64,000 nucleotides of DNA, from positions 5,766,001 through 5,830,000 of the forward strand of contig NZ_CP061378.1 of the NCBI RefSeq assembly GCF_015624485.1, in the 5' to 3' direction. The stretch comes from Bradyrhizobium genosp. L. Its GTDB lineage: Bacteria; Pseudomonadota; Alphaproteobacteria; Rhizobiales; Xanthobacteraceae. The first letter of the stretch is position 1; every line of letters starts with the position of its first letter. The position numbers and the translations under genes were made by a program. Shown piece by piece: positions 10,066 to 19,842 of the stretch. The notes below the pieces were generated by a model. It saw nothing but the letters and a program-made list of their open reading frames with translations, had not been told where the DNA came from and did not search any database.

Positions 10066-11559
10066 GTGCAGAAGAAACCCGATCCATGCTCCTTCGTCCT
10101 GTTCGGCGCCACCGGTGACCTGACGCACCGGCTGGTGACGCCGGCGCTGTACAATCTCGCCGCCGGCAACCTCCTGCCGGACAAATTCTGCGTCGTCGGC
10201 GTGGTCCGCAAGGGCATGTCGAGCGAGCAGCTGACCGACAGCCTGATGCAGGGTTTGCGCAAGTTCGCCACCCGCCCCGTGGACGAGGCGATCGCGAAGC
10301 GGCTGTTCGAATGCGTCACCTCGATCGAGGCCGATCCCAGCGACCCGGCCTCCTTCGACGCCATGAACGAACGGCTCGACAAGCTCGAAAAGGCCCGCGG
10401 CACCGGCGGCAATCGCCTGTTTTATCTCGCGACCCCGCCGAGCGCCTTCCTGCCGATCAGCGAGCAGCTCGGCCGTACCGGCATGCTGCAGGAGAACGGC
10501 GCCTGGCGGCGGTTGGTGATCGAAAAGCCGTTCGGCACCGATCTGGCGTCGGCAAGGGCGCTGAATGCCGCGCTGCTGAAGCTGATGGACGAGCACCAGA
10601 TCTACCGGATCGACCATTATCTCGGCAAGGAAACGGTGCAGAACATCCTGGTGCTGCGCTTCGCCAACGGCATGTTCGAGCCGATCTGGAATCGCAACCA
10701 TATCGACCACGTCCAGATCACCGTCGACGAGAAGCTCGGCGTCGGCCATCGCGGCAGCTTCTATGACGCCACCGGCGCGCTGCGCGACATGGTGCCGAAC
10801 CATCTGTTCCAGTTGCTCTCGCTGGTGGCGATGGAGCCGCCCGCGCGCTTCGATGCCCACGCGGTGCGCTCTGAGAAAGCCGAGGTGCTTGCGGCGATCC
10901 AGACCCAGAGCGAGCAGGAAGCGCTGTCCAACTCGGTGCGCGGCCAGTATCGCGCCGGCAAGGTCGGCGACACCGAGATCGACGACTATCTGAAGACACC
11001 GGATGTCAGGCCGGACAGCAGCACCGAGACCTATGCCGCGCTGAAGCTGACCATCGACAATTGGCGCTGGGCCGGCGTTCCCTTCTATCTGCGCACCGGC
11101 AAGGCGCTCACCACCAAGCGCACCGAGATCGCGATCAAGTTCAAGCAGGCGCCGTTCGCGATGTTCCGCGACACGCCGGTCGACCGCCTGTCGCAGAACT
11201 ATCTGATCATCTCGACCGAACCGACCGAAGGCATCGAGCTGCAATTCAACACCAAGGTGCCCGGTCCGGCGATCAACATCGACGGCGTCGAGATGAAGTT
11301 CCGTTACAAGGATTACTTCAAGGCCGAGCCCTCGACCGGCTACGAGACGCTGATCTACGACTGCATGATCGGCGACAACATTCTGTTCCAGCGCGCCGAC
11401 AGCGTCGAGGCCGGCTGGCAGGCGGTGCAGCCCTTCCTCGACGCCTGGAAGAGCGCCGGCGGTCGGGGGCTGCAGCCCTACAAGGCGGGTAGCGAGGGCC
11501 CCGAGGCCGCCAACGCGCTGCTGACCCGCGACGGCCGCAGCTGGCGGAAGTTCGGCTGA
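10066..11559 (+). CDS. zwf: Glucose-6-phosphate 1-dehydrogenase
   Basis: The 497-aa enzyme oxidises glucose-6-phosphate to 6-phosphogluconolactone with NAD(P). The start is GTG, preceded by GGAAGG. Visible motifs: the nucleotide-binding FGATGDLTHRLV near the N-terminus and the catalytic signature RIDHYLGKETVQN near residue 185. Length is typical. pgl starts two bases after the stop, so lactone production and hydrolysis are probably translated together. Confidence 0.97.
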   Translation: MQKKPDPCSFVLFGATGDLTHRLVTPALYNLAAGNLLPDKFCVVGVVRKGMSSEQLTDSLMQGLRKFATRPVDEAIAKRLFECVTSIEADPSDPASFDAMNERLDKLEKARGTGGNRLFYLATPPSAFLPISEQLGRTGMLQENGAWRRLVIEKPFGTDLASARALNAALLKLMDEHQIYRIDHYLGKETVQNILVLRFANGMFEPIWNRNHIDHVQITVDEKLGVGHRGSFYDATGALRDMVPNHLFQLLSLVAMEPPARFDAHAVRSEKAEVLAAIQTQSEQEALSNSVRGQYRAGKVGDTEIDDYLKTPDVRPDSSTETYAALKLTIDNWRWAGVPFYLRTGKALTTKRTEIAIKFKQAPFAMFRDTPVDRLSQNYLIISTEPTEGIELQFNTKVPGPAINIDGVEMKFRYKDYFKAEPSTGYETLIYDCMIGDNILFQRADSVEAGWQAVQPFLDAWKSAGGRGLQPYKAGSEGPEAANALLTRDGRSWRKFG

Positions 11560-11561
11560 CC

Positions 11562-12314
11562 ATGTCTGCGGGCAACGAGCGGAAGATCATGACCGTCGCC
11601 GATCCGGCGGCGATGGCGAGGACGGCCGCCGAGCGGCTGATCGCGAGGGTCGCGACGGACAACGGCCGGATCGCGATCTGCCTGACCGGCGGATCGAGCC
11701 CGAAGGCGCTATATGAGCTGCTGGCGACGCCGGAGTATCGCAGCAGGATTCCGTGGGACCGCATCGACTGGTTCATCGGCGACGAACGCCTGGTGCCGCG
11801 CAAGGACCCGCTGCACAATATGAGCATGGCACGGCAGGCCTTCCTCGACCGCTGCGCACCTGCCGCCAACGTCCATCCGATCGCAACCGACACCGCCGAC
11901 CTCAGGGATCCCGACGTCAGCGCCGCCCTCTATGAGAACGAGCTGATGGCGTTTTATGGCGCCGAACAACTCGACCCAAAGCGGCCGCTGTTCGACCTCG
12001 TGCTGATGGGCGTCGGTCCCGACGGTCACACCGCCTCGCTGTTTCCCGGCTATCCCGCGGTCGAGGAGACCAGGCGCTGGGTGGTCGGCGTGCCCAAGGC
12101 CAATGTCGAGCCGTTCGTGCCGCGCGTCTCGCTCACGCTGCCCACGCTGGCCTCCTGCCGCGAGATGCTGTTCGAGATCGCCGGCGAGGGCAAGCGTGCG
12201 ATCTTGACGCGGCTATTCGCAGGGGAGAATCTACCGGCCAATCGCGCGCGATCGCAGAACGAAACCGTCTGGCTCGTCGATCAGGCCGCGCTGCCGGAGG
12301 ACGTTCGTGGCTGA
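11562..12314 (+). CDS. pgl: 6-phosphogluconolactonase
   Basis: The 250-aa product is a DevB/Pgl-type lactonase that hydrolyses 6-phosphogluconolactone to 6-phosphogluconate. Family motifs are LTGGSSPKALYELL near residue 45, FIGDERLVP, and GVGPDGHTASLFPG near residue 150. It lies in series with zwf and gnd, which complete the oxidative branch. Its last eight bases overlap the GTG start of gntK. Confidence 0.95.
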   Translation: MSAGNERKIMTVADPAAMARTAAERLIARVATDNGRIAICLTGGSSPKALYELLATPEYRSRIPWDRIDWFIGDERLVPRKDPLHNMSMARQAFLDRCAPAANVHPIATDTADLRDPDVSAALYENELMAFYGAEQLDPKRPLFDLVLMGVGPDGHTASLFPGYPAVEETRRWVVGVPKANVEPFVPRVSLTLPTLASCREMLFEIAGEGKRAILTRLFAGENLPANRARSQNETVWLVDQAALPEDVRG

Positions 12315-12861
12315 TGGGCAAAGCCCCTGTGCATTGGTGGTGATGGGCGTGTCGGGCTCGGGCAAGAGCACCATCGCAGACCATCTCGCGGTCAGGATCG
12401 GCTGGCGCTACGAGGACGGCGACACGTTTCATCCGCCGAGCAATGTCTCGAAGATGCATTCCGGGCAGCCGCTGACCGACGAGGACCGCTGGCCGTGGCT
12501 CAGGGCCATTGCCGCCGAGATCGACCGCACCTGCAGGATAAGCGAGCGCGCGGTGATCGCCTGCTCCGCCCTGAAGCGCAGCTACCGCGACATCCTGGTG
12601 CATGGCCGGAAAGATGTCCGCATCGTTTTCCTCGACGGCTCCCAGGAGCTGATCGCCTCGCGGCTGATCGCACGCAAGGACCATTTCATGCCGCCCGGAT
12701 TGCTCACGAGTCAGTTCGGCACGCTGGAGCCGCCCACGCCGGATGAACGCCCGATCACCGTCGCGATCGACCGCACGATCGACATCATCGTCGAGGACAT
12801 CGTCAGCCAACTCAACCTGGACCGTCCAAACCTGGATCGCCCGAACCTGGATCGCTCATGA
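12307..12861 (+). CDS. gntK: Gluconokinase
   Basis: The 184-aa cytoplasmic kinase phosphorylates gluconate to 6-phosphogluconate and feeds the gnd/zwf branch. The P-loop MGVSGSGKSTIA is near the N-terminus and the family segment EDGDTFHPPSNVSKM follows. The GTG start lies inside the end of pgl; the stop overlaps the next ATG (ATGA). The C-terminus carries three in-frame copies of the pentapeptide NLDR(P/S), encoded by a 15-bp tandem repeat, which looks like a recent expansion outside the enzyme fold. Confidence 0.94.
   Translation: MADGQSPCALVVMGVSGSGKSTIADHLAVRIGWRYEDGDTFHPPSNVSKMHSGQPLTDEDRWPWLRAIAAEIDRTCRISERAVIACSALKRSYRDILVHGRKDVRIVFLDGSQELIASRLIARKDHFMPPGLLTSQFGTLEPPTPDERPITVAIDRTIDIIVEDIVSQLNLDRPNLDRPNLDRS
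12814..12858 (+). repeat. Three-copy 15-bp tandem repeat at the gntK 3' end
   Basis: Three units of 15 bp start at 12814, 12829 and 12844, each AACCTGGAYCG plus four bases. They encode NLDRP-NLDRP-NLDRS. As 15 is a multiple of three, copy-number change would lengthen GntK by five residues without a frameshift. The last base of the array is the A of the next gene's ATG. Confidence 0.9.
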
Positions 12862-13664
12862 CCCGCATCGCCCTTGTCGTATCCGACGTCGACGGCACGC
12901 TTCTGACCAAGGACAAGACCCTGACGGAAGGCGCCAGGACGGCGGTGCGCAAGCTGCATGAGGCCGGCATCGGCTTCACCATCGTCTCCAGCCGGCCCAC
13001 GATCGGAATGGGATTCCTGGTCGCGCCACTCGCGATCTCGCAGCCGATTGGCGCGTTCAACGGCTCTTCGATCGTCGATCCGCAATTGAAGCCGATCGCG
13101 CAGCATTTGATCCCGGCAGCGACCGCCGAACGCTGCGTCGACATGCTGCGCGACCATGGCGTGGACATCTGGCTGTTCACCAACGACCGGTGGCTGACGC
13201 GCAACCCCGACGGCGAGTATACCGCCCACGAGCAGCGCACCATCAAGCACGACCCGACCATCGTCAGCGACTTCACGCCCTATCTCGACCAGGCCTGCAA
13301 GATCGTCGGCGCCAGCTCGGACGCGGCGCTGCTGCAGCGCTGCGAGAAGGAGATGCAGCAGATGGTCGGCAATGAGGCAACCGCCGTCCGCTCACAGACC
13401 TACTATCTCGACGTCACCCCGCCCGGCCACGACAAGGGCACCTTCGTCGCCGATATCGCCAAGCGTCTCGGCGTCGCGCTGGAGAACGTCGCCACCATCG
13501 GCGACATGCAGAATGACCTCCCGATGTTCGCCAAGAGCGGCATCTCGTTTGCGATGGGCAATGCCAGCGACGACGTCAAGGCGCGCGCCACCCATGTGAC
13601 CGAAAGCAACGAGCACGACGGCTTTGCCCGCGCGATGGACGTGGTGCTGAAGAGCGGCCGCTGA
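12858..13664 (+). CDS. HAD-IIB (Cof-like) sugar-phosphate phosphatase
   Basis: The 268-aa protein is a haloacid-dehalogenase superfamily phosphatase of the Cof/IIB type. Motif I is VVSDVDGTLLTKD with the nucleophile Asp near residue 9; motif IV is ATIGDMQNDLPMF near residue 210, just after the VALENV helix. The large alpha/beta cap between them is typical of sugar-phosphate substrates. It is coupled to gntK by an ATGA overlap, so a role in removing or balancing sugar phosphates of this pathway is reasonable; the substrate is not visible. Confidence 0.9.
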   Translation: MTRIALVVSDVDGTLLTKDKTLTEGARTAVRKLHEAGIGFTIVSSRPTIGMGFLVAPLAISQPIGAFNGSSIVDPQLKPIAQHLIPAATAERCVDMLRDHGVDIWLFTNDRWLTRNPDGEYTAHEQRTIKHDPTIVSDFTPYLDQACKIVGASSDAALLQRCEKEMQQMVGNEATAVRSQTYYLDVTPPGHDKGTFVADIAKRLGVALENVATIGDMQNDLPMFAKSGISFAMGNASDDVKARATHVTESNEHDGFARAMDVVLKSGR

Positions 13665-13707
13665 GGCACGATCGGATTGGGCTGAGCATCAGCCGCAGCG
13701 GAACCAG

Positions 13708-13729
13708 GCTCCCTCTCCCGCGAGGGAGC
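13708..13729. terminator. Bidirectional hairpin between convergent operons
   Basis: GCTCCCTC and GAGGGAGC form an 8-bp perfect stem around a 6-base loop, 44 bp after the HAD stop and before the end of the oppositely oriented GH15 gene. There is no long T-run. It may terminate both operons. Confidence 0.6.
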
Positions 13730-13815
13730 GCTGGCACGATTTCCGAATAATAGAAGAATACCGCTGATTTGCCCGACGTGTCAAGTGCCGTGTCGAACGC
13801 CGGTAGCCGCCGGCA

Positions 13816-13837
13816 CCTTTGCATGGGGTTGTTTTCG
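13816..13837 (+). repeat. 22-bp intergenic repeat, copy 1
   Basis: The 22 bases from CCTTTGCATGG through TTGTTTTCG occur again, reversed, at 63969-63990. Both copies are intergenic. The exact match over 50 kb apart marks a dispersed repeat of unknown role. Confidence 0.75.
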
Positions 13838-13896
13838 ATATTTGGCAGTGCGCCCCTGCGACGGCAGCCTATCGGCAGGTGGCTATCGGCCTCGCC

Positions 13897-15705
13897 TTAC
13901 GTCGAACGCTGCATTGCTGGCTTCTCGTGCTCGGCCTTGGCGCCGCTCAGATTGTGCGCGGTGTTGATCAGCGCGATGTGCGTCAGCGCCTGCGGGAAAT
14001 TGCCGGTCTGCCGGCCGGCGGCGCCGTCGTATTCTTCCGCCAGCAGGCCGACATCGTTGGCGACCGCGACGACGCGGTCGAACATGACCTGCGCCTTGTC
14101 GAGATCGCCCGCCAGCACATGGGCGTCGGCGAGCCACAGGCTGCAGGCAAGGAACGCGCCCTCGATCGGCTGCACTTCGTCGGACGCTTCGCGCGGATCG
14201 TGGCGCAGCACGAAGCCGTCGCGCATCAAATGCCGTTCGATCGCCGCGATGGTGCCGCGGATCTTCGGATCGGTCGGCTGCAGGAAGCCGACCGACGGCA
14301 GCAGCAACAGGCTGGCGTCGAGCAGCTTCGAACCGTAGCTCTCGACAAAGCTGTCGAGCTCCGGATCGAACCCCTTCTCGCAGACGTCGCGGTGAATGGC
14401 CGCGCGCAGCACCCGCCATTTGACCAGCGGCGCCTTGAAGCCGAAACGTTCGGCGCTCTTGATCGCGCGGTCGAACGCGACCCAGCACATCACCTTGGAA
14501 AACACGTAGTGCCGGGGCGTGTCGCGGCGTTCCCAGATGCCGTGATCCGGCCTGTCCCAGACATCGGCGAGATGATCGACGACCGTGCATTCCAGCGACC
14601 AGTTCTCTTCGTCGAGCTTCAGCTCGGCCATGCGGGACTGGTGGAAGGCGTCGATCAGTTCGCCGTAGACGTCGAGCTGCAGCTGGGCATGGGCGGCATT
14701 GCCGACGCGCACCGGCTGCGCGCCTTCATAGCCGGGCAGCCAGCCGGCCTCCCATTCCAGCAGCCGCCGCTGGCCCATGATGCCGTACATGATCTGCATG
14801 TTGGCCGGCGCGCCGGCGGCGGCGCGCAACAGCCAGTTGTGCCAATCCGCCGCCTCCTCGGTATAGCCCGAGTTCATCAGCGCCAGCAGCGTGAAGGTGG
14901 CATCGCGCAGCCAGCAGTAGCGATAATCCCAATTGCGGGCGCCGCCGAGCTTTTCCGGCAATGAGGTGGTGGGGGCCGCGACGATGCCGCCGGTCGGCCG
15001 GAAGGTCAGCGCCTTCAGCGTGATCAGCGAGCGCATCACCAGATCGCGCCGGTCACCGCCGTCATAGGTCGAGCGGCTGCACCATTCGCGCCAATAGTCC
15101 TCGGTATCCTTCAACGCCGCCATGGGATCGATCGGCTCCGGCACCGGGGAATAGGATGCGCCGTAGGTCAGCACGAACGGCACGGTCTCGCCCTCGCCGA
15201 CCTCGAAATCGGCGACCGTGGTCAGATCCTCGCCGCGGGTCTCGACCGGCGTGCGCAGCACGGTCATGTCCTGCCCGGAGATCGCGAGCAGCCCCTCGCC
15301 GTCCGGATTCTTCCTGACCCAGGGCACGTCGACGCCGAAGCCGAAGCGGATCACGAGCTCCATGCGCATCTTGACCCGTCCCCTGACGCCGCGCACGAGG
15401 CGGACCACGTCGGAGGCGTGGCCGCGCGGCGGCATGAAGTCGATCAGCGCGACGATGCCGCTTGCGGTTTCGAACCGCGTCTCCAGGATCAGCGTGTCGT
15501 CCCAATAGCGGCGCGACGTCCCCGTGATCTCGCCGGACGGCGCGAGCAGCCAGCGACCATGCTTCGAGGTGCCGAGCAGCGCCGAAAAACACGCATCGGA
15601 ATCGAACGCCGGCCAGCACAGCCAGTCGATCGAGCCGTCGCGGCCGACCAGCGCCGCGGTCTCGGCATCGCCGATCATTCCGTAATCTTCGATCCGGGAT
15701 GCCAA
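13897..15705 (-). CDS. Glycoside hydrolase family 15 protein (glucoamylase-like)
   Basis: The 602-aa cytoplasmic protein (no signal peptide) belongs to GH15, whose bacterial members release glucose from alpha-glucans or cleave trehalose. The N-terminal beta domain begins MASRIEDYGMIGDAETAAL and GRDGSIDWLCWPAFDS. The (alpha/alpha)6 barrel begins at GGARNWDYRYCWLRDATF, the classical GH15 signature with the sugar-binding Arg-Asp. GAFLACSLWLAD lies near the C-terminal catalytic region. Substrate (maltooligosaccharide or trehalose) cannot be decided from sequence alone. It lies 19 bp after malQ in one transcription unit. Confidence 0.93.
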   Translation of the reverse strand: MASRIEDYGMIGDAETAALVGRDGSIDWLCWPAFDSDACFSALLGTSKHGRWLLAPSGEITGTSRRYWDDTLILETRFETASGIVALIDFMPPRGHASDVVRLVRGVRGRVKMRMELVIRFGFGVDVPWVRKNPDGEGLLAISGQDMTVLRTPVETRGEDLTTVADFEVGEGETVPFVLTYGASYSPVPEPIDPMAALKDTEDYWREWCSRSTYDGGDRRDLVMRSLITLKALTFRPTGGIVAAPTTSLPEKLGGARNWDYRYCWLRDATFTLLALMNSGYTEEAADWHNWLLRAAAGAPANMQIMYGIMGQRRLLEWEAGWLPGYEGAQPVRVGNAAHAQLQLDVYGELIDAFHQSRMAELKLDEENWSLECTVVDHLADVWDRPDHGIWERRDTPRHYVFSKVMCWVAFDRAIKSAERFGFKAPLVKWRVLRAAIHRDVCEKGFDPELDSFVESYGSKLLDASLLLLPSVGFLQPTDPKIRGTIAAIERHLMRDGFVLRHDPREASDEVQPIEGAFLACSLWLADAHVLAGDLDKAQVMFDRVVAVANDVGLLAEEYDGAAGRQTGNFPQALTHIALINTAHNLSGAKAEHEKPAMQRST

Positions 15706-15724
15706 CTGCCGCGCTCCTGCCGGG

Positions 15725-17674
15725 TCAGCCGCGCGACCGCTCGCGGGTCGCGCGTTTCAGGGCCTCGATGTCGATCGCCGAGCCCAGTTGCGCGAGCGAA
15801 ACCGGCAGCCGCCGCTTCCAGTTCGGATGCTCGTAGACGGTGCCGGGGATGTTCGGCTGGTCGACCAGGCCAAGCAGGTCCTCCATCGCAACCACCAGGA
15901 TCCGCGACTTCGTCCGCGCCATGAAGCCGACCACCGAATACAGATCGTTCTTGTGGATGTCATGGTGGCCCAGCACGGCGTCGAGCTCGCCGAGCGCGTC
16001 CCACCGCCCCTGGTCGGTCTCGCCGGGATCGATGCCGAGCGCGCGCTTGGTCTTGAGGTCGCTGAACGAACGCCAGCCGGCATAGGTCGAGAGGTCGTGG
16101 GTGTTGAAGGCGACCAGCGCGTCCGGGAGATAGTGATCGGCGTTGCGGAAGGCGCCGTGATCGTCGCGCTCGAACATCATCACCAAATAGGACCAGATGC
16201 CCCAGCCGTTCATCTGCTCGCGGAAACCTTCCGGCACGGTGCCGAGATCCTCGCCGATCACGACGCAGCGACTTGCCACGCTTTCCTGCGCGGTCGCCGC
16301 CAGCAGCGCCTCGAACGGCATCAGCACATAGGCGCCATTGGCCGGGCCGAAGCCGCGCGGCACGAGGTAAAGGCGCTTCAGTCCGAAGGCGTGGTCGAGC
16401 CGGATCGCGCCGGCATGGCGCATCGCCGCGCGCAGCATCTGCTTGAAGGGCACGAAGGCGCGTTGCTCCAGGCCCGCGGCATTGAAGCCGGCGAGCCCCC
16501 AGTCCTGGCCTGCGGTGTTGAGCGGATCGGGCGGCGCGCCGACGCCCAGATGCCGCGAGATCGCGACCTGCTCGTTCCAGGCATCGAAGCCATCCGACTG
16601 CACGCCAACGGCGACATCGAGATAGAGCCCGACCCGCATGCCGAGCTTGTGCGCCAGCGCCTGGCAGGCGGCGAGCTGGCGATCGGCGGTCCATTGCACG
16701 AATTCGACGAACTCGACTTCCGTTGCCGTCTCGCGCGCCCTGCGCAACCGGGCGCAGGCCGCATCGTTGGGCTGCCGCCATTCGTCCGGCCATTCCCACC
16801 ATGGCAGGTTGAACGTGTGCCGCATCGTCTCGAAAGCGGCGAAGCGCGACAGCAGCGCGCCGTGCTCGCTGCGATAGGCCTCGAAATCCTGCCAGCGGCC
16901 GAGCCCGGGATTGGCCTTGAAGGCCGCGAACGCCGCGCGCAGGGCGGGCCATTTCAGCGCGGCGACCCCGACATAGTCGACCATGTCATGAGTGCGAAGC
17001 CGCGCCAGCGCGCCTTGCGTCTCCGCATCGATGCGATATTCGGGGATCTGCTCGACGTCGACGTAGAGCGCGTTGAGGAACTGCCTGGAGTTCGGCGAGT
17101 ATGGGCTGCAATCGCCAGGCCGGTCGTCGAACAGCGCGTGCAGCGGATTGAGCCCGATGCCGTCGGCGCCGACGGAATGCGCGAACTCGAGCAGGTGCTG
17201 CAGATCGGTGAAATCGCCGATACCCCAGTTGCGCGCGGAGCGCACGCCGTAGAGCTGCGCGGCGATCACCCAGCAGCGGTCGAACTCGCCGCCAAATGCT
17301 TTCTCGGGCGCCACCAGCACCGGCACCTCCTCGTTCGCGCCCAAGGCGTCCGAGAACTGGAGCCGATGCACGCCTTCGGGCAGACCGGTCGGCCAGACCA
17401 CGCTGCGCTCATGCGCTTCGCCTTGCGCGAGCCGCGTCGCGCCGTGCATGATGGTCCATCGCACCGGAAGCTGGGCCGCTTCCGACAGCGCCGTCGACGC
17501 CGCCCGACCGGTGCGGATCACCACGGGATCGGCGACGATCCGCCGCGGCGCGGAGGGCGGCAGCGCATCGAGGATCACCGTGAGCGCTTCGGGCGTTGTC
17601 ACACGGAGGTGACCGCTGCCATCGATATATTCGGTCTGGATGCCCAGGGTCTTGGCTTTGGTATAAAGGTCCAT
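15725..17674 (-). CDS. malQ: 4-alpha-glucanotransferase (amylomaltase)
   Basis: The 649-aa GH77 enzyme transfers maltooligosaccharide segments between alpha-1,4-glucans. Visible GH77 motifs: GIGDFTDLQHLLEFAHSVGA, GLNPLHALF followed by SPYSPNSRQF, the nucleophile Asp in IRLDHAFGLKRL, the acid/base Glu in VIGEDLGTVPEGF, and NTHDLSTYAGW. The N-terminal ~150 residues form the extra domain found in long MalQ proteins. It is divergent from glgE, and an EcfG-type promoter lies about 80 bp upstream. The ATG has only a weak ribosome site. Confidence 0.95.
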   Translation of the reverse strand: MDLYTKAKTLGIQTEYIDGSGHLRVTTPEALTVILDALPPSAPRRIVADPVVIRTGRAASTALSEAAQLPVRWTIMHGATRLAQGEAHERSVVWPTGLPEGVHRLQFSDALGANEEVPVLVAPEKAFGGEFDRCWVIAAQLYGVRSARNWGIGDFTDLQHLLEFAHSVGADGIGLNPLHALFDDRPGDCSPYSPNSRQFLNALYVDVEQIPEYRIDAETQGALARLRTHDMVDYVGVAALKWPALRAAFAAFKANPGLGRWQDFEAYRSEHGALLSRFAAFETMRHTFNLPWWEWPDEWRQPNDAACARLRRARETATEVEFVEFVQWTADRQLAACQALAHKLGMRVGLYLDVAVGVQSDGFDAWNEQVAISRHLGVGAPPDPLNTAGQDWGLAGFNAAGLEQRAFVPFKQMLRAAMRHAGAIRLDHAFGLKRLYLVPRGFGPANGAYVLMPFEALLAATAQESVASRCVVIGEDLGTVPEGFREQMNGWGIWSYLVMMFERDDHGAFRNADHYLPDALVAFNTHDLSTYAGWRSFSDLKTKRALGIDPGETDQGRWDALGELDAVLGHHDIHKNDLYSVVGFMARTKSRILVVAMEDLLGLVDQPNIPGTVYEHPNWKRRLPVSLAQLGSAIDIEALKRATRERSRG

Positions 17675-17752
17675 TCGGCACGCTGCTGGCTCGCAACGGT
17701 ATTCGGCTCGTTGCTAAATTGGTGAGATACGGGAAAGGGATAGTTGATGCTC

Positions 17753-17777
17753 AACGCTCTACCCTATCAGGCGTTCC
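17753..17777 (-). promoter_or_regulatory. EcfG (general stress sigma) promoter for malQ-GH15
   Basis: Read leftward, the sequence is GGAAC, 16 bases, CGTT, an exact match to the promoter consensus of EcfG-type sigma factors of alphaproteobacteria. The inferred transcript would start near 17746 and leave a ~70-nt leader before malQ. On the opposite strand, towards glgE, only an imperfect GGAAC-N16-GCTT (17783-17807) is present. Confidence 0.75.
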
Positions 17778-17823
17778 AGCCGGGAACCAATGCCCGGCGA
17801 GAGGCTTTCTATAAGGGTCTGGC

Positions 17824-19842
17824 GTGCCTCCTTCGCAGCGCCGGGACGTCATTTGCTCCTACAATGGCGGCATCACCGTGAACAAAACTGCCCGGCCTGT
17901 CGAGAGTGCGCACGGCACTTTTCATATCACCGACATTTATCCGTCGGTCGATGGCGGCCGTTTTCCGGTCAAGCGCATCGTGGGCGAACAAGTCGAGGTG
18001 TGGGCCGATATCTATCGTGACGGGCACGACGTGATATCAGCCGTCTTGCTGTGGCGGCACGAGGATGGCGGCGAATGGCAGCAGGTGCCGATGACGTTCC
18101 ATAGCGACGACCGCTGGGGCGGCAGTTTCGTGCCGGAACGGACAGGCCGCTACAGTTACGCGATCGAGGCCTGGACCGATGACTTCGCGACCTGGCGGCA
18201 TCGCTTCGAGCAGCGGCAGCGCGACGGCGGCGACCACACGCTGGACGCGATCGAAGGCGCCGGCATGCTGACCCAGGCCCAGGCCGGCGGTCCCGCCGCG
18301 GCGGCCGTGATCATCAGGCAGTGCGAAATCTTTCTTGAGACCGGCGAGGCCGGCGCGTTGCTCGCGCCGGAATTGCAGGCGGCGATGGCCCGCAGCCAGT
18401 TTCGCCGCGACGTGACGCGCTCGCCGCTGTTTGCGCTGACCGTCGATCGGCCCCGCGCGCGCTGCGGCGCCTGGTACCAGATGTTTCCGCGCAGCCAGGG
18501 CAAGGTTGCAGGTGTCCATGCCACGTTCGGCGATTGCATGGCGCGGCTGCCCGACATCGCGGCGATGGGCTTTGACGTCGTGCTGCTGGCGCCGATCCAC
18601 CCCATTGGCCGTACCCACCGCAAGGGCCGCAACAATGCCGCGATGGCGCAAGGAAACGATCCCGGCAGCCCCTACGCGATCGGCTCGACCGAAGGCGGTC
18701 ACGATGCCGTGCATCCAGAGCTCGGCACGTTGGACGATTTCCGCGCCTTCGTGGCGGCGTGCCGCACATATGGCATCGAGGTCGCGCTCGACTTCGCCGT
18801 GCAATGCTCCCCCGATCATCCCTGGCTGACGCAGCATCCGGAGTGGTTCGCGCGTCGCCCGGACGGATCGATGCGCACGGCCGAACATCCGCCGCAGCGT
18901 TGGGACGACGTCGTCAATCCGGATTTCGCCGGCGAACACGCAGCCACGCTGTGGCAGGCGCTGCGCGACATCGTGCTGTTCTGGGTCGCGCAGGGCGTCA
19001 AGATCTTTCGGGTCGACAATCCCCACACCAAGTCGCTGCCGTTCTGGGAATGGCTGATCCGCGAGGTGCAGCGCCACGACGCGGACGTGCTGTTCCTCGC
19101 CGAAGCCTTCGCGCGGCCGAAACTCATGAAGGGCCTCGGCAAGCTCGGCTTCTCGCAGTCCTACAGCTATTTTACCTGGCGCACCCAGCGCGCAGAACTC
19201 GAGCAGTATCTCGGCGAATTGACCGCCTATCCGGAACGGGACTTCTTTCGGCCGAATTTCTTCGTCAACACACCGGATATCCTGCCCTTCCACCTGCAAA
19301 GCGGCGCCCCCTGGATCTTCAAAGCGCGCCTCGCGCTGGCCGCGACGCTGTCGAGCAATTACGGTATCTATAGCGGTTTCGAACTCTTGGAGCACGCGCC
19401 GATCCCCGGCCGGGAGGAATATGCCGATTCCGAGAAATACCAGATCAAGGTCCGCGACTGGGACGCGAGCGGGAACATCAAGCCCTATATCGCCACGCTC
19501 AACCGGATCAGGCGCGGCAATCCGGCGCTGCAACAGACGGCGAATGTTCGCTTTATCGGTATCGAGGACGGCGACGTGACCGGTTTTGTCAAGGAAGCGG
19601 TCGATCAGAGCAATGTGATCGTCACGGCGATTGCATTGACATCGGATGCGCATGAGTTCTGGCTTCCGCTCGGCGACGTCATGGTCGGCGTCGGCGAGGC
19701 CCGCCGGCCGGTCGCGGCCGTGGACAATCTCGTCACCGGCGAGCGTCACACCGTGGAATGGGGAGGCGTGCGCCTGCGTATCGATCCTGCGCGCGATCCC
19801 GCGCTGCTGCTTTGCTGCGTGGCCTCGAGGGAGCCGTCATGA
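17824..19842 (+). CDS. glgE: Alpha-1,4-glucan:maltose-1-phosphate maltosyltransferase
   Basis: The 672-aa GH13_3 enzyme extends alpha-1,4-glucan with maltosyl units from maltose-1-phosphate. The N-domain begins [20 protein letters not shown], typical of GlgE. The catalytic Asp is in [15 protein letters not shown] (near residue 398) and the acid/base Glu in [11 protein letters not shown] (near 426). The GTG at 17824 has AAGGG before it; a second GTG at 17878 (product from NKTARPVES) is an equally serious start. The stop overlaps the treS ATG. GlgE sits with its maltose-1-P supplier, the TreS-maltokinase fusion, which confirms the GlgE pathway. Confidence 0.95.
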   Translation: MPPSQRRDVICSYNGGITVNKTARPVESAHGTFHITDIYPSVDGGRFPVKRIVGEQVEVWADIYRDGHDVISAVLLWRHEDGGEWQQVPMTFHSDDRWGGSFVPERTGRYSYAIEAWTDDFATWRHRFEQRQRDGGDHTLDAIEGAGMLTQAQAGGPAAAAVIIRQCEIFLETGEAGALLAPELQAAMARSQFRRDVTRSPLFALTVDRPRARCGAWYQMFPRSQGKVAGVHATFGDCMARLPDIAAMGFDVVLLAPIHPIGRTHRKGRNNAAMAQGNDPGSPYAIGSTEGGHDAVHPELGTLDDFRAFVAACRTYGIEVALDFAVQCSPDHPWLTQHPEWFARRPDGSMRTAEHPPQRWDDVVNPDFAGEHAATLWQALRDIVLFWVAQGVKIFRVDNPHTKSLPFWEWLIREVQRHDADVLFLAEAFARPKLMKGLGKLGFSQSYSYFTWRTQRAELEQYLGELTAYPERDFFRPNFFVNTPDILPFHLQSGAPWIFKARLALAATLSSNYGIYSGFELLEHAPIPGREEYADSEKYQIKVRDWDASGNIKPYIATLNRIRRGNPALQQTANVRFIGIEDGDVTGFVKEAVDQSNVIVTAIALTSDAHEFWLPLGDVMVGVGEARRPVAAVDNLVTGERHTVEWGGVRLRIDPARDPALLLCCVASREPS

